Of a stretch of DNA of 64,000 nt, positions 18,063-26,189 are shown one piece after another. The notes under the pieces are model-generated. The model searched no databases and was not told the origin of the DNA. It saw only the letters and a list, made by a program, of their open reading frames with translations. Numbering within the stretch: position 1 is the stretch's first letter; the number at the start of each line of letters is the position of its first letter. The position numbers and the translations under genes are program-made. This DNA is from Campylobacteraceae bacterium (GTDB lineage Bacteria > Campylobacterota > Campylobacteria > Campylobacterales > Campylobacteraceae): assembly GCA_900753405.1 (NCBI GenBank), contig CAADYZ010000017.1:62001-126000 (forward strand), in the 5' to 3' direction.

Positions 18063-18578
18063 CTATTTTGTGTAGCCAACGCTTCTAACGCCACTTGCCT
18101 TTAAAGTGCCGTTTTTGCCTTCATAAACGCCCTTTTTTGCGTAAATGACCTGCGAATTTTGCCGCAACTCAAACTCCGCGTCCGCCGTCAAACGCTCCTC
18201 GTCTAGCTCAAAGAGGGCGTGAGTGCCGTTAAATTCAATGTTTTTCGAATTTGTGTAAGCGACTTTTTCAAACCCCTCTAAAACCTCGTCTTTTAAAACC
18301 GCCAACGAGGTGTTAAGCGCGTGCGTCACGCCGTTTTTAAAGAGCTTGACGCGGGCTTGTTTAAACTCGTCTCGATCCTCAAAACGCACAACCTCATCCG
18401 CCTCAAACTCCCTAACCACCACGCCTTGTGCGTCAAGCTCAAAGCCGCTTGCCTCAAAACCGCTCATCCTCACCTGCGAAAGTCCGCCAAAAAGCCGCAA
18501 AAACGGGCTGTTGTTTGTCAAAAACACAAACCCAACGCCGATGAAAAGAACGCTTAACGCCAAGTAAAAAACTCTCAC
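18063..18578 (-). CDS. lptC: LPS export protein LptC
   Basis: A 171-residue bitopic protein: one N-terminal membrane helix (residues 4-22, FYLALSVLFIGVGFVFLTN) and a periplasmic beta-jellyroll with LptC-like features. It couples the inner-membrane Lpt transporter to LptA. The start is a GTG with a weak GCGGGG site. The TAG stop ends on the first G of a dispersed repeat. Assigned mainly from fold pattern and the kdsC-lptC-lptA neighbourhood. Confidence 0.82.
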   Translation of the reverse strand: MRVFYLALSVLFIGVGFVFLTNNSPFLRLFGGLSQVRMSGFEASGFELDAQGVVVREFEADEVVRFEDRDEFKQARVKLFKNGVTHALNTSLAVLKDEVLEGFEKVAYTNSKNIEFNGTHALFELDEERLTADAEFELRQNSQVIYAKKGVYEGKNGTLKASGVRSVGYTK

Positions 18579-18619
18579 AAACCCCGCCTGTTAAAAAATT
18601 TGTCAAATTCGAATTTAAC

Positions 18620-19114
18620 TCAAAGCCACCTTTGCAAAAATTCCTCCCAAACGCCGTTTTGCTGCAAAATCCTCTCCAACATCTCCCTCACCGCTCCGTG
18701 TCCGCCGCGGTGAGTCAAGCGGTGTTTCACAACGCCCAAAACCTCGCTTGTCGCGTCACTTGGCGCAAATGAAAATCCAACTTGTTTTAAAAGCTTGATG
18801 TCGTTTAAATCGTCTCCAATGCAGGCACACTCCTCCCACGAAAGCCCCTCTTGCTGCAAAATTTGCTCAGCCTTTTCAAGCTTGTTGCCCACACCCTGAA
18901 AGCAGTGTTTCACGCCAAGAAGCTCAGCCCGCTGAGCTACAATCTGCGAAGATTTGCCTGTGATGATCGCGCTAAGAAAACCCATTTTGTTCCACTGCTG
19001 CAACAAAAATCCGTCTTTAACATCAAACCTTTTTAGCTCCTCGCCGCCGTTTGCGTTAAAAATTCCGCCGTCACTCAAACATCCATCCACATCCAAAAAC
19101 ACAAGCTTAATCAT
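18620..19114 (-). CDS. kdsC: KDO 8-phosphate phosphatase
   Basis: A 164-residue capless HAD phosphatase that releases Kdo from Kdo 8-phosphate for LPS core synthesis. Motif I is FLDVDGCLSDGG, motif II is AIITGKSS, and motif IV is CACIGDDLNDIKLL, the KdsC pattern. The start at 19114 has AAAGGACGCGG upstream; an earlier in-frame ATG has no ribosome site. Small size implies the tetramer typical of KdsC. Confidence 0.92.
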   Translation of the reverse strand: MIKLVFLDVDGCLSDGGIFNANGGEELKRFDVKDGFLLQQWNKMGFLSAIITGKSSQIVAQRAELLGVKHCFQGVGNKLEKAEQILQQEGLSWEECACIGDDLNDIKLLKQVGFSFAPSDATSEVLGVVKHRLTHRGGHGAVREMLERILQQNGVWEEFLQRWL

Positions 19115-19150
19115 CCGCGTCCTTTCTGAATTTGCAAAAACCAAATTTGA

Positions 19151-19723
19151 CTAAAAACTAGCGTCAATCCCCGCGCAAATCGCGTGGATGACGAGGATGT
19201 GCAGCTCCTGAATTCGCGCCGTGTCGTTTGAAGGCATTACAATGTTTAGCTCGCACGCCTCGTTCATCGCCCCGCCGCCCTTTCCGCTAAGCCCGATCGT
19301 GCCAATTCCGATCTTACGCGCGCTTTTAAACGCCTCTAAAACATTCGCGCTGTTTCCGCTAGTTGAGATGCCAAAAAGCAGATCGCCGCGTCTGCCGAGC
19401 GCCTCAACCTGCCTTGCAAAAACGCGCGAAAAGTCATAGTCGTTTGCGATCGCACTCATCGCCGAAGTGTCCGTTGTCAGCGAAACGCCAGCAAGTGCCG
19501 TGCGCTCCTTTTTGTAACGCCCGCTTAACTCTGCGGCAAAATGTTGCGCGTCCGCCGCGCTTCCGCCGTTGCCGCAAAAGAGGATTTTGCCGCCCTCTTT
19601 TAGCGTCTTCACGCTTAGTTCGATCGCCTCTTCAACTTGCGTGTCAAAAGCACTTAAAAGCTCGGTGTGAAGGTGGTTTAAAGTGCGGATATGCTCCTCT
19701 AATTCGTGTGCGAAAAAACCCAT
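19151..19723 (-). CDS. gmhA: Sedoheptulose 7-phosphate isomerase
   Basis: A 190-residue SIS-domain enzyme converting sedoheptulose 7-phosphate to heptose 7-phosphate, first step of LPS heptose synthesis. Motifs: LFCGNGGSAADAQHFAAELSGR in two pieces, FGISTSGNS and GLSGKGGG. GGAGTTAGG precedes ATG. The heptose genes hldE, hldD and gmhB, next to gmhA in C. jejuni, are absent here. The TAG stop is shared with a dispersed repeat variant. Confidence 0.94.
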   Translation of the reverse strand: MGFFAHELEEHIRTLNHLHTELLSAFDTQVEEAIELSVKTLKEGGKILFCGNGGSAADAQHFAAELSGRYKKERTALAGVSLTTDTSAMSAIANDYDFSRVFARQVEALGRRGDLLFGISTSGNSANVLEAFKSARKIGIGTIGLSGKGGGAMNEACELNIVMPSNDTARIQELHILVIHAICAGIDASF

Positions 19724-19774
19724 CCTAACTCCGTTTATAAAGAAAAATTTGCTAAGTTTAACGAAAAAAACCTA

Positions 19775-19809
19775 AAAAAAAGTAAATCTGCGGCTTTTTA
19801 CACCGCAGA
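19775..19809 (-). terminator. Rho-independent terminator after the DUF2325 gene
   Basis: Minus-strand stem TCTGCGG/CCGCAGA with a 9-base loop (GTGTAAAAA region), then TTTACTTTTTTTT. It lies about 55 bases past the DUF2325 stop. Confidence 0.75.
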
Positions 19810-19863
19810 GGAGATGAAAAGTAGGTTGTGTGATTGTCAAAGTTGAGTTTGATTCTCAACTAA

Positions 19864-20181
19864 TTACTGCTCGCAAAGCCTTTGACACTCTTTGTTAAGC
19901 CCAAAAATTTTGCAATACTCACAATACACACAGCTCACGCTTCGCTTCGCACAAACAACTGGAATGCCCTGTTTTTTTGCGTCATTTTTGATCTTCTTTG
20001 CGGTGTTATGGTTCAAAAAACTCGTCAGCATCACCACACACTGCGTCCCAAGCGGGATCGGACGGCGATTAACGCGGTTTTCGTTCCTAGCGTCCCAATG
20101 CTCGATCTTACTCGCACCCAAATTCCTAAGCACCGCTTTAATCGCAGTAATCTCATCCGCCCCAACAACTAAAACTGACAT
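19864..20181 (-). CDS. DUF2325 cysteine-rich small protein
   Basis: A 105-residue protein beginning MSVLVVGADEITAIKAVL, a Rossmann-like start, with KIEHWDAR in place of the family's usual histidine-rich turn. The C terminus is dense in cysteine: SCVYCEYCKIF followed by CQRLCEQ, which could hold a metal or Fe-S centre. DUF2325 proteins have no agreed function. A Fur-box-like site lies 14 bases before its start and a terminator follows, so it appears to be a single iron-responsive unit; that regulation is inferred. Confidence 0.78.
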   Translation of the reverse strand: MSVLVVGADEITAIKAVLRNLGASKIEHWDARNENRVNRRPIPLGTQCVVMLTSFLNHNTAKKIKNDAKKQGIPVVCAKRSVSCVYCEYCKIFGLNKECQRLCEQ

Positions 20182-20194
20182 TTGCGATCCTTTT

Positions 20195-20213
20195 ATGATA
20201 ATGATTATTAAAA
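20195..20213. promoter_or_regulatory. Candidate Fur box
   Basis: ATGATAATGATTATTAAAA matches the GATAATGATWATCATTATC-type Fur consensus over most of its left two hexamers. It sits immediately upstream of the DUF2325 gene. Alternative: simple A/T-rich promoter DNA. Confidence 0.55.
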
Positions 20214-20267
20214 CAATCGAATTGTAACAGGTTAAACTGAAATTTTACTAAAAGTTTAAAAAACATT

Positions 20268-20285
20268 GTCAAATTCGAATTTGAC
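20268..20285. repeat. Perfectly palindromic copy of the dispersed 18 bp repeat
   Basis: GTCAAATTCGAATTTGAC equals its own reverse complement. It is in the short spacer after the RND exporter gene. Confidence 0.88.
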
Positions 20286-20297
20286 ATTCCAAAAAGA

Positions 20298-22784
20298 CTA
20301 GCGAAGGCGGATTAGAAGCATCGCAGGCAGCAAAATCAACGCCGCAAGCAACATCAACGCCATCGTCAAAGAGGTGAAAAGTCCGAAGTAAATGGTCGGG
20401 TAGAAGTTGCTTAGAACCATTGTCGCAAAGCCAACGAAAATGACAACGCTTGTGTAATACATCGCCACGCCGATACCCGCACTACTTTGCGTCACTGCGC
20501 AAATTTTGCTGCCGCAGTTTTTGAGGTTGTTTTGGTAGGTGTGGATGTAGTGGATCGAGTTATCCACGCCGATGCCAAGGGCGATCGCGGCGATTGTGAT
20601 ACTCATAATGTCAAGAGGAATGCCGATCGCTCCCATCACCCCAAACACACAGACGATCGCCGCAGCGTTTGAAAGCAGTGCAAAGGCGGCAAGTTTGAGG
20701 CTGCGGAAAATGACGATGAAAATCACCATCAAAACCGCCGCCAAAAGCCCCAAGGTGTCAAACTGCGAGGCAAAAAGACTTTGCAAAACATTGTTATAAA
20801 GCACCATAATCCCACTCACCTCAGCGCTCGCGTCCTCGCCTTGTAAGATCTCGTTTAGATCCTGCCGAAGCTGGCTAATGAACTCGTTTCGCCTTAGCTG
20901 CGGGTCGCTGTCACGCATCCGCGCGCTAAAATGCAGCTCATTGTCCTCAAAGCTGACATACGGCGAGAGGAGGATTTTTTTGTAACTCTCAGGCGCGGTT
21001 TTGTAAAGCACGGCAAGTGTTAGGCTGTCAAGCTCGGTGTTGGCGTTAAGTTTTTTGCCAATTTGCAGCAACAAGTCAAGCGAACCGACATAACCCACAA
21101 ACTCGCGTTGTTGTAAAAAAAGCGTCACCATTTTGGCGATGCGAAGTTTGTTTTGGCTAAACCAGTAAGCGTTTTGCTCCCCGTCATCCTCAAATTCGAA
21201 TTCATCCACCTCTTCATCAACCAAATTTTGCGCCAAATTCAGCGCTTGTGCTGCTTTGTGTCCCGCTAAAATTTCGTCTGTGTGGTTTGGCGAAAACCAC
21301 GCCTCGCCTGAGGAGAGCGAGTTGTGCGAGATGTTTTGTGTGCGTGAGAATTTCACAACCACATCAAACGGAATCGTCCCGCCAAGCTTCTCGTCAATTA
21401 GCTTCATCCCTTGGTAAATCTCGCTTTTTTCTTTAAAGTAGCCGATGAAACTGTTTTCAACGCGAAGTGTGCTAGCCCCCCAAACGCCAAAGCCCACACA
21501 AAGCAGCGTCACGCCTAAAACGGCTCGTTTGTGGTTGAGGGCTAGGCGGGCGCAAAATTCGTTAAATTTCAGCCTGTGGAGAAAACTTGGCTTAAATGGG
21601 CGTTTTTTGCAAAGGCTCATCACGCTCGCAAAAGCGATGAAGGTGATGAAAAACGAAACTCCCACGCCCAAACTCATCATCGCCCCAAGTGCTATGACTG
21701 GTGCGATGTCGCTGATGCAGAGGCTCAAAAAGCCGACAATTGTCGTAAAAACGGCAAAAAAACAGCCAAACACGCGCTCTTTTAACGCCAAAAACACCAG
21801 CTCTTTTTGCGTAGCGTCTGGCAGCTCTTGGCTAAATTGGATGTAAGCGACTAGAAGGTGGATGATGAGCGAGATTGTGACGATGAGTTGCAAGGCGATG
21901 AAATTTGAGCTTACAACGGTGATTTCATAACCCAAAAAGCCCAAAATTCCGCTTGCCGTGACGACACTAAGCGCGCAAACGCCAAGTGGCAAAACGACAA
22001 AAATCACCCTGCGGAAAAAGAGCCACAAGCAAAGAGCGATGATCCCGCTAAGGGCGAGTCCGTAGGTGAAAAGGTCGCTTTTGATGTAACTAATCATATC
22101 ATTAGCGATCATATTCATCCCGCCCAAAAACAGCGTGTCCTCGCCTCTGTTTTGCGCCAAAACCTCGCGGACTTGCGCGATTAGTCGCGACTCGTTTTTA
22201 CGCAGCTCATCACGGTAGGCTTTGAGCGCGGCGCGCTCTTGCGTGGCGAAAAACTCGCTGCCCTCTGCAAGCGTGGCATTGTGGTCGCGCAGGTTGATGA
22301 TGATGGCAGTTGTGCTAAGATCTTTGCTGATGAGGTTTTCTTTGTAGAGCGGGTTGAGTTCAAATTCGGTTTTTGCAAGCGTTGTGTTGTTCGTGTTTTT
22401 CAGCGTTGGCACGCTTTCAAGTAGCGAAGCAAAACTCGAATTTGACGCCATTAAAAGCGGCATATCCAGCAGCGTCAAAACCGAATTTACGCCGTTGATT
22501 TGTTCGAGTTGCGTGGCGATTTGGTTGATTTTGTTGATGTTTTCTTGCGTGAAAATCTCGCCATTTTTAGGCGAAAAAGCGGCGATCAAAAAATTGTTCG
22601 TGCCGTATTTACGCGCGTTTTTGCGCCAAATTTCAAGGTCTTTGTCCTCTTTTAAAAGCAGCGTTTGAGTCGAAGCATCAATTTCAAGTTTTGTCGCAAA
22701 AGAGCCAAAAAAAGCCACAAACGCAAGCAACAACGCAAGAAAAAGTTTTGGTTTGTTGATTAGTTGCTTAAAAATTTGCTGCAT
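20298..22784 (-). CDS. MMPL/RND-superfamily exporter
   Basis: An 828-residue inner-membrane protein with two halves. Each half has one helix, a large periplasmic loop and a cluster of five helices ending in an MMPL/SSD-like bundle (first cluster around residues 230-400, second about 670-828). DXXXXN/T-like polar residues in ALGIGVDNSIHYIH are typical of this lipid-exporter group. In C. jejuni the homologous gene sits beside mlaC, as here, suggesting lipid or hopanoid-like transport across the periplasm. The weak ribosome site implies coupling to mlaC. A dispersed repeat lies inside the gene at about 22355 and another at its start. Confidence 0.82.
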   Translation of the reverse strand: MQQIFKQLINKPKLFLALLLAFVAFFGSFATKLEIDASTQTLLLKEDKDLEIWRKNARKYGTNNFLIAAFSPKNGEIFTQENINKINQIATQLEQINGVNSVLTLLDMPLLMASNSSFASLLESVPTLKNTNNTTLAKTEFELNPLYKENLISKDLSTTAIIINLRDHNATLAEGSEFFATQERAALKAYRDELRKNESRLIAQVREVLAQNRGEDTLFLGGMNMIANDMISYIKSDLFTYGLALSGIIALCLWLFFRRVIFVVLPLGVCALSVVTASGILGFLGYEITVVSSNFIALQLIVTISLIIHLLVAYIQFSQELPDATQKELVFLALKERVFGCFFAVFTTIVGFLSLCISDIAPVIALGAMMSLGVGVSFFITFIAFASVMSLCKKRPFKPSFLHRLKFNEFCARLALNHKRAVLGVTLLCVGFGVWGASTLRVENSFIGYFKEKSEIYQGMKLIDEKLGGTIPFDVVVKFSRTQNISHNSLSSGEAWFSPNHTDEILAGHKAAQALNLAQNLVDEEVDEFEFEDDGEQNAYWFSQNKLRIAKMVTLFLQQREFVGYVGSLDLLLQIGKKLNANTELDSLTLAVLYKTAPESYKKILLSPYVSFEDNELHFSARMRDSDPQLRRNEFISQLRQDLNEILQGEDASAEVSGIMVLYNNVLQSLFASQFDTLGLLAAVLMVIFIVIFRSLKLAAFALLSNAAAIVCVFGVMGAIGIPLDIMSITIAAIALGIGVDNSIHYIHTYQNNLKNCGSKICAVTQSSAGIGVAMYYTSVVIFVGFATMVLSNFYPTIYFGLFTSLTMALMLLAALILLPAMLLIRLR

Positions 22785-22810
22785 TTGCGACTTTCAAATT
22801 CGGTTTTAAC

Positions 22811-23401
22811 TCACTTCACCGCGACACTCGTTTGTTTCACAGCGGCGATAAGCGCGTCCAAGTCGCCAGTTTTGATGTTTGCAAGTTGCGAGCGGTAAAG
22901 CCCGACCACACTCACGCCAACCACCTCGACATCATAAACCAAATAGTCATTTGCCGCCTCTTTTGTGTAGAGTTTAAAGTTGAGTTTGTAAGTCTGCGTC
23001 CCACCGACAATATCCACATCCACAAAATAGCGGTTTTTTGGCTTTGGCGGCGCAAAACTTTGTGCGACAACGAAGCGTTGGTTTGTGTAAAGCGAGAGTT
23101 TTTCGACAAACGACTCTTTGAGTTTTGCTACAAATTCGCGCTCAAAAAGCTTGATCTGCTCGGCGTTTAACGCCTTTGTGTGCGCCCCAAGCGCGATCCG
23201 CGCCATTCTAGCGTAGTCAAAATACCCGTCAAACATCTCAAAAAGCTTCTGACTTTTTTGCGTCAAACTCGTTGGTTGTTTGATGATGATCGCAGCTTGG
23301 TTGAGATCTTTTTGCACGACTGAGTTGATGCTCTCTTTTTCGATCCCAAAGGCGCAAACCGCAAAACTTGCTAAACATAACTTTATCAAAAACTTTTTCA
23401 T
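22811..23401 (-). CDS. mlaC: MlaC/Ttg2D-family phospholipid carrier
   Basis: A 196-residue periplasmic protein with a signal peptide (MKKFLIKLCLASFAVCAFG) and the MlaC fold pattern: MFDGYFDYARMARIALG, EREFVAKLKESFVEKL and a C-terminal VGLYRSQLANI. MlaC ferries phospholipids between outer and inner membrane complexes. No mlaA, mlaD, mlaE or mlaF is adjacent. Instead the next gene is the RND exporter, 26 bases downstream. AAGGAACGCGT precedes ATG. Confidence 0.85.
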   Translation of the reverse strand: MKKFLIKLCLASFAVCAFGIEKESINSVVQKDLNQAAIIIKQPTSLTQKSQKLFEMFDGYFDYARMARIALGAHTKALNAEQIKLFEREFVAKLKESFVEKLSLYTNQRFVVAQSFAPPKPKNRYFVDVDIVGGTQTYKLNFKLYTKEAANDYLVYDVEVVGVSVVGLYRSQLANIKTGDLDALIAAVKQTSVAVK

Positions 23402-23422
23402 ACGCGTTCCTTAACTAAATTT

Positions 23423-23440
23423 GTCAAAACCGAATTTGAC
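23423..23440. repeat. Dispersed 18 bp semi-palindrome at the recR stop
   Basis: Exact GTCAAAACCGAATTTGAC. The recR TAG stop ends on its first G (minus strand). Confidence 0.88.
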
Positions 23441-24000
23441 TAGAAATTTCGCCTCTCGTTGATCGCTTTTGTCAGCGAGAGAAGATCCACATTCTCCAAA
23501 CTCACACCCATCGGCACGCCCTGTGCGATCTTGCTAAATGCGACTTGCTTATGCTTCAAACTCTCCTGCACAAACAACATCACCGACTCTGCCCGCAGCG
23601 AAGGCGTGAAGGCAAAAAGCAGCTCTTTAATCTCAAAATACTCCACAAACTCATTCAGCGCTTCTAGCCGCGAGAAGTCGTTGAAGACAAAATACACGCC
23701 GTTAAACGAGGCGGAATTTTCGATGGTGAAGATGTCTTTTGCGTCCTCGACTATGCACGCTGTGCCGATGTGTCGTTGCGTGTCAGCACAGATCGGGCAA
23801 AACTGCGACTCGGCGATCCCGCCGCAAAGCTGGCAGTGGCGCAAATTTTTCACTGCCTCGCCAAGCGCATAAGCCAAACTCAGCCCCAAAGTCGGGTTTG
23901 CGAGTGCGACTTCATAGGCGTATTTCAACGCCGACTTTTTGCCGATGCCGCCGACTGCGTTAAAGCTCTCAACCAGACTTTCAAACTTTTCGATTTTCAT
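23440..24000 (-). CDS. recR: Recombination mediator RecR
   Basis: A 186-residue protein of gap-repair recombination: N-terminal HhH (GGIGKKSALKYAYEV), the CxxC...CxxC zinc finger CQLCGGIAESQFCPIC and a Toprim segment beginning ACIVEDAKDIFTIE. Slightly shorter than the roughly 200 residues usual. It begins inside the end of the histidine kinase gene (20 bp overlap) with a weak ribosome site, implying coupling. RecR works with RecO in loading RecA. Confidence 0.92.
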   Translation of the reverse strand: MKIEKFESLVESFNAVGGIGKKSALKYAYEVALANPTLGLSLAYALGEAVKNLRHCQLCGGIAESQFCPICADTQRHIGTACIVEDAKDIFTIENSASFNGVYFVFNDFSRLEALNEFVEYFEIKELLFAFTPSLRAESVMLFVQESLKHKQVAFSKIAQGVPMGVSLENVDLLSLTKAINERRNF

Positions 24001-25273
24001 CGCCCTCGCCCTTTGTTTTGCTCTTTTTACTCATCTCAATCGTAATCGCGTGTTTGCCGCCTTCATACGCGTAACGCAGGTTAAAGCCGTGAAGTTCGCA
24101 AACTTTGTCGGCTATGTAAAGCCCAAGCCCCATCCCGCACTGCTTGCCGCTTTTTTCCCGCACAAACGGCTCTTTGTATTTTGCAAAGTCCATTTTCAGC
24201 GGCTCGCCGCAGTTTTTGACGCTGATGTAGTCTGCTGCGATACACATCTGCGCGCAACCATTTGCCGAATATTTAAGCGCATTATCAAGCAGGTTTTTCA
24301 CAGCCAAGATGAACAAATCCCGATCCACCGCCTTGCTAAGAGTCTCGTCTCCGTCAATGCCCTCAAAACTAAGTGCTACTTTTGCGTTAAAATTTTCAAG
24401 CATCATCGCGTTTTTGATCTCCCCTGCAAGCGTCTGCGCGCTCATTGGCTGCAAATTCAAAAGGTAACTTCCGCTTGCGATCTTTTCGATCTTCGCAAAC
24501 TCGTTAATCAGCTCATTTAGCCGCTCAAAAACCCGCACCATCCGCTCTTTTGTAAGCCCGTCTTCAAGGCTTTCGCTTAGAATTCTGCCTTTGCCAATGG
24601 GTGTTTTAAGCTCGTGCATAATCGCGCGCAAAAACAGCTGCCGCGACTCGACAAGCGACTTAATTTTGCACGCGGCGGTGTAAAACTCGTCCGCGACCTG
24701 CCCGATCTCATCCTTGCGGTTCATCGTAAAAATTTTACAACTCTCGTTGAAGTTTCCGCTTGCGAATTTGGCGATGTCCTCGCGCAAAACATTCAGCGGC
24801 TCTAAGCTTTTTAACACCGAGAAAAACAGCACGCCAAAAACCGCCAAACAACCCAGCAAGCAAAGCAGAAGCGGCAAAGTCGCACGGTCTCTTAGCGTGT
24901 TTTTCAGCAAAATGACCGCCGCATTCTGCCTTAGTTTTAGGCAATATTCATTCCCAAACTGCAACACCTCAACCTTGCCAAGCTTCGTGTCGTAACGCTC
25001 GATGATGTCGGCGTATTTGAGGATTTTGTAACGCGTGTCCTGCCGATGAACATATTCGAGGTTGAACTTTTGGAAATATTCCTCCCAGTTGTTTGGCAAA
25101 TTTTGTGACTTTTCGTAAAGCGAATTTAGCCAGCTGATCGCGTTGAGCTGGTTTTCTCGAACCTTGTCCGTTAAGGCTTGGTGCTGCAAGTTGTAGATGG
25201 TGTAAAGCAGCGCGATGATCACGCCAACTGCCACGCCAAAAATCAGCGCGATCCTCGTGCGCAAACTTCTCAC
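23981..25273 (-). CDS. Sensor histidine kinase (CprS/ArsS-like)
   Basis: A 430-residue membrane kinase. Two helices (about 7-28 and 145-165) flank a periplasmic sensor domain. HAMP is followed by the phosphoacceptor helix with H in MHELKTPIGKGR. Then come an N box (KNLLDNALKYS) and G box (GMGLGLYIADKV). The start is a GTG at 25273 with AAGGGGCGAGA upstream; the longer frame would translate a dispersed repeat. It follows its response regulator and resembles the Campylobacter CprS/ArsS group. The signal is unknown. The end overlaps recR. Confidence 0.88.
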   Translation of the reverse strand: MRSLRTRIALIFGVAVGVIIALLYTIYNLQHQALTDKVRENQLNAISWLNSLYEKSQNLPNNWEEYFQKFNLEYVHRQDTRYKILKYADIIERYDTKLGKVEVLQFGNEYCLKLRQNAAVILLKNTLRDRATLPLLLCLLGCLAVFGVLFFSVLKSLEPLNVLREDIAKFASGNFNESCKIFTMNRKDEIGQVADEFYTAACKIKSLVESRQLFLRAIMHELKTPIGKGRILSESLEDGLTKERMVRVFERLNELINEFAKIEKIASGSYLLNLQPMSAQTLAGEIKNAMMLENFNAKVALSFEGIDGDETLSKAVDRDLFILAVKNLLDNALKYSANGCAQMCIAADYISVKNCGEPLKMDFAKYKEPFVREKSGKQCGMGLGLYIADKVCELHGFNLRYAYEGGKHAITIEMSKKSKTKGEGDENRKV

Positions 25274-25338
25274 TCTCGCCCCTTTTTGCCACCAAAAATT
25301 CAAATTTGATTTTGACAATTTGCAAAAACCGAATTTGA

Positions 25339-26013
25339 CTAGCCCAAAAGCTTATAGCCGATGCCGCGGACGCTAAAAATGTATTTTGGCGAACGCGAGT
25401 CGTCATTAATCTTTGCGCGCAAACGCCCGATGATCACATCAAGGCTTTTTGAGTCCTTGTCTTTGAGGCTTTTGCAGTTACCGACAAGTTGCTCGCGCGA
25501 GATGGCAAAGCCGTGATGGTTGATGAGGTATTCTAAAATCTCATACTCCGCAGGCGTCAAGCTCAACTCTTTTTCGTCAAAAAAGATCAAATGCCTTTTC
25601 TCATCCATGCGGAAAATCGTCTCGCCACGCGTCTCTTGGCTCATCTCGCTGCTGCGTTTGTAGCGGCGAATTAAGCTGCTGATGCGCGCAAACATCTCCT
25701 TTGGATCATAAGGTTTTGGCAGGTAGTCGTCTGCGCCAAGTTGCAAGCCGATTACCTTGTCATCCACATCACTCCTTGCCGAGCTGATGATGATCGGGAT
25801 GTTGTATTTAGCGCGAATTTCTTTGCAAACTTCAAGTCCGTCAATGCCTGGCAAAGTCAGGTCTAAAATCACCAAGTCAAAGTCTTTGATCCCAGCTGCC
25901 AAACCAGAATATGGGTCGTCGTAATTGGTGATTTCAATGTTGTATTTAGCGAGATATTCTGCCAAAATTTGAGCAAATTCTACATCGTCTTCAATCATAA
26001 GCACTTTAATCAT
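25339..26013 (-). CDS. OmpR-family response regulator (CprR-like)
   Basis: A 224-residue regulator: receiver domain with acidic pocket DD at residues 8-9, phosphoacceptor D53 in LVILDLTLPGIDG, and K in LPKPYDP. A winged-helix domain (LSLTPAEYEILEYL, SLDVIIGRLRAKI, IFSVRGIGYKL) follows. Best resemblance is to C. jejuni CprR, an essential-like envelope and biofilm regulator; that name is from memory of family sequence. AAAAGGAGAGAAG precedes ATG. Its TAG stop is shared with a dispersed repeat variant. It faces ftsK across a 176 bp spacer. Confidence 0.9.
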   Translation of the reverse strand: MIKVLMIEDDVEFAQILAEYLAKYNIEITNYDDPYSGLAAGIKDFDLVILDLTLPGIDGLEVCKEIRAKYNIPIIISSARSDVDDKVIGLQLGADDYLPKPYDPKEMFARISSLIRRYKRSSEMSQETRGETIFRMDEKRHLIFFDEKELSLTPAEYEILEYLINHHGFAISREQLVGNCKSLKDKDSKSLDVIIGRLRAKINDDSRSPKYIFSVRGIGYKLLG

Positions 26014-26160
26014 CTTCTCTCCTTTTAAAATTGTGCGATTTTACTAAATCTTTATTAAATTTTTGTAAATGTTAGCTAAATTTTTCCTTAAATGTAACAA
26101 AAATTACAGAATTTTGTCAAAATCAAATTTGATTTTTAAATGTTTTTCAATTTTTTTAGC

Positions 26161-26166
26161 TAAAAT
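26161..26166 (+). promoter_or_regulatory. Candidate -10 box for ftsK
   Basis: TAAAAT within TTTTAGCTAAAATAACC, 24 bases before the ftsK start and following a T-rich tract, as in Campylobacter sigma-70 promoters. A dispersed repeat (about 26116-26135) lies just upstream. Confidence 0.45.
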
Positions 26167-26189
26167 AACCCTTTTTTCAAAGGACCTTT

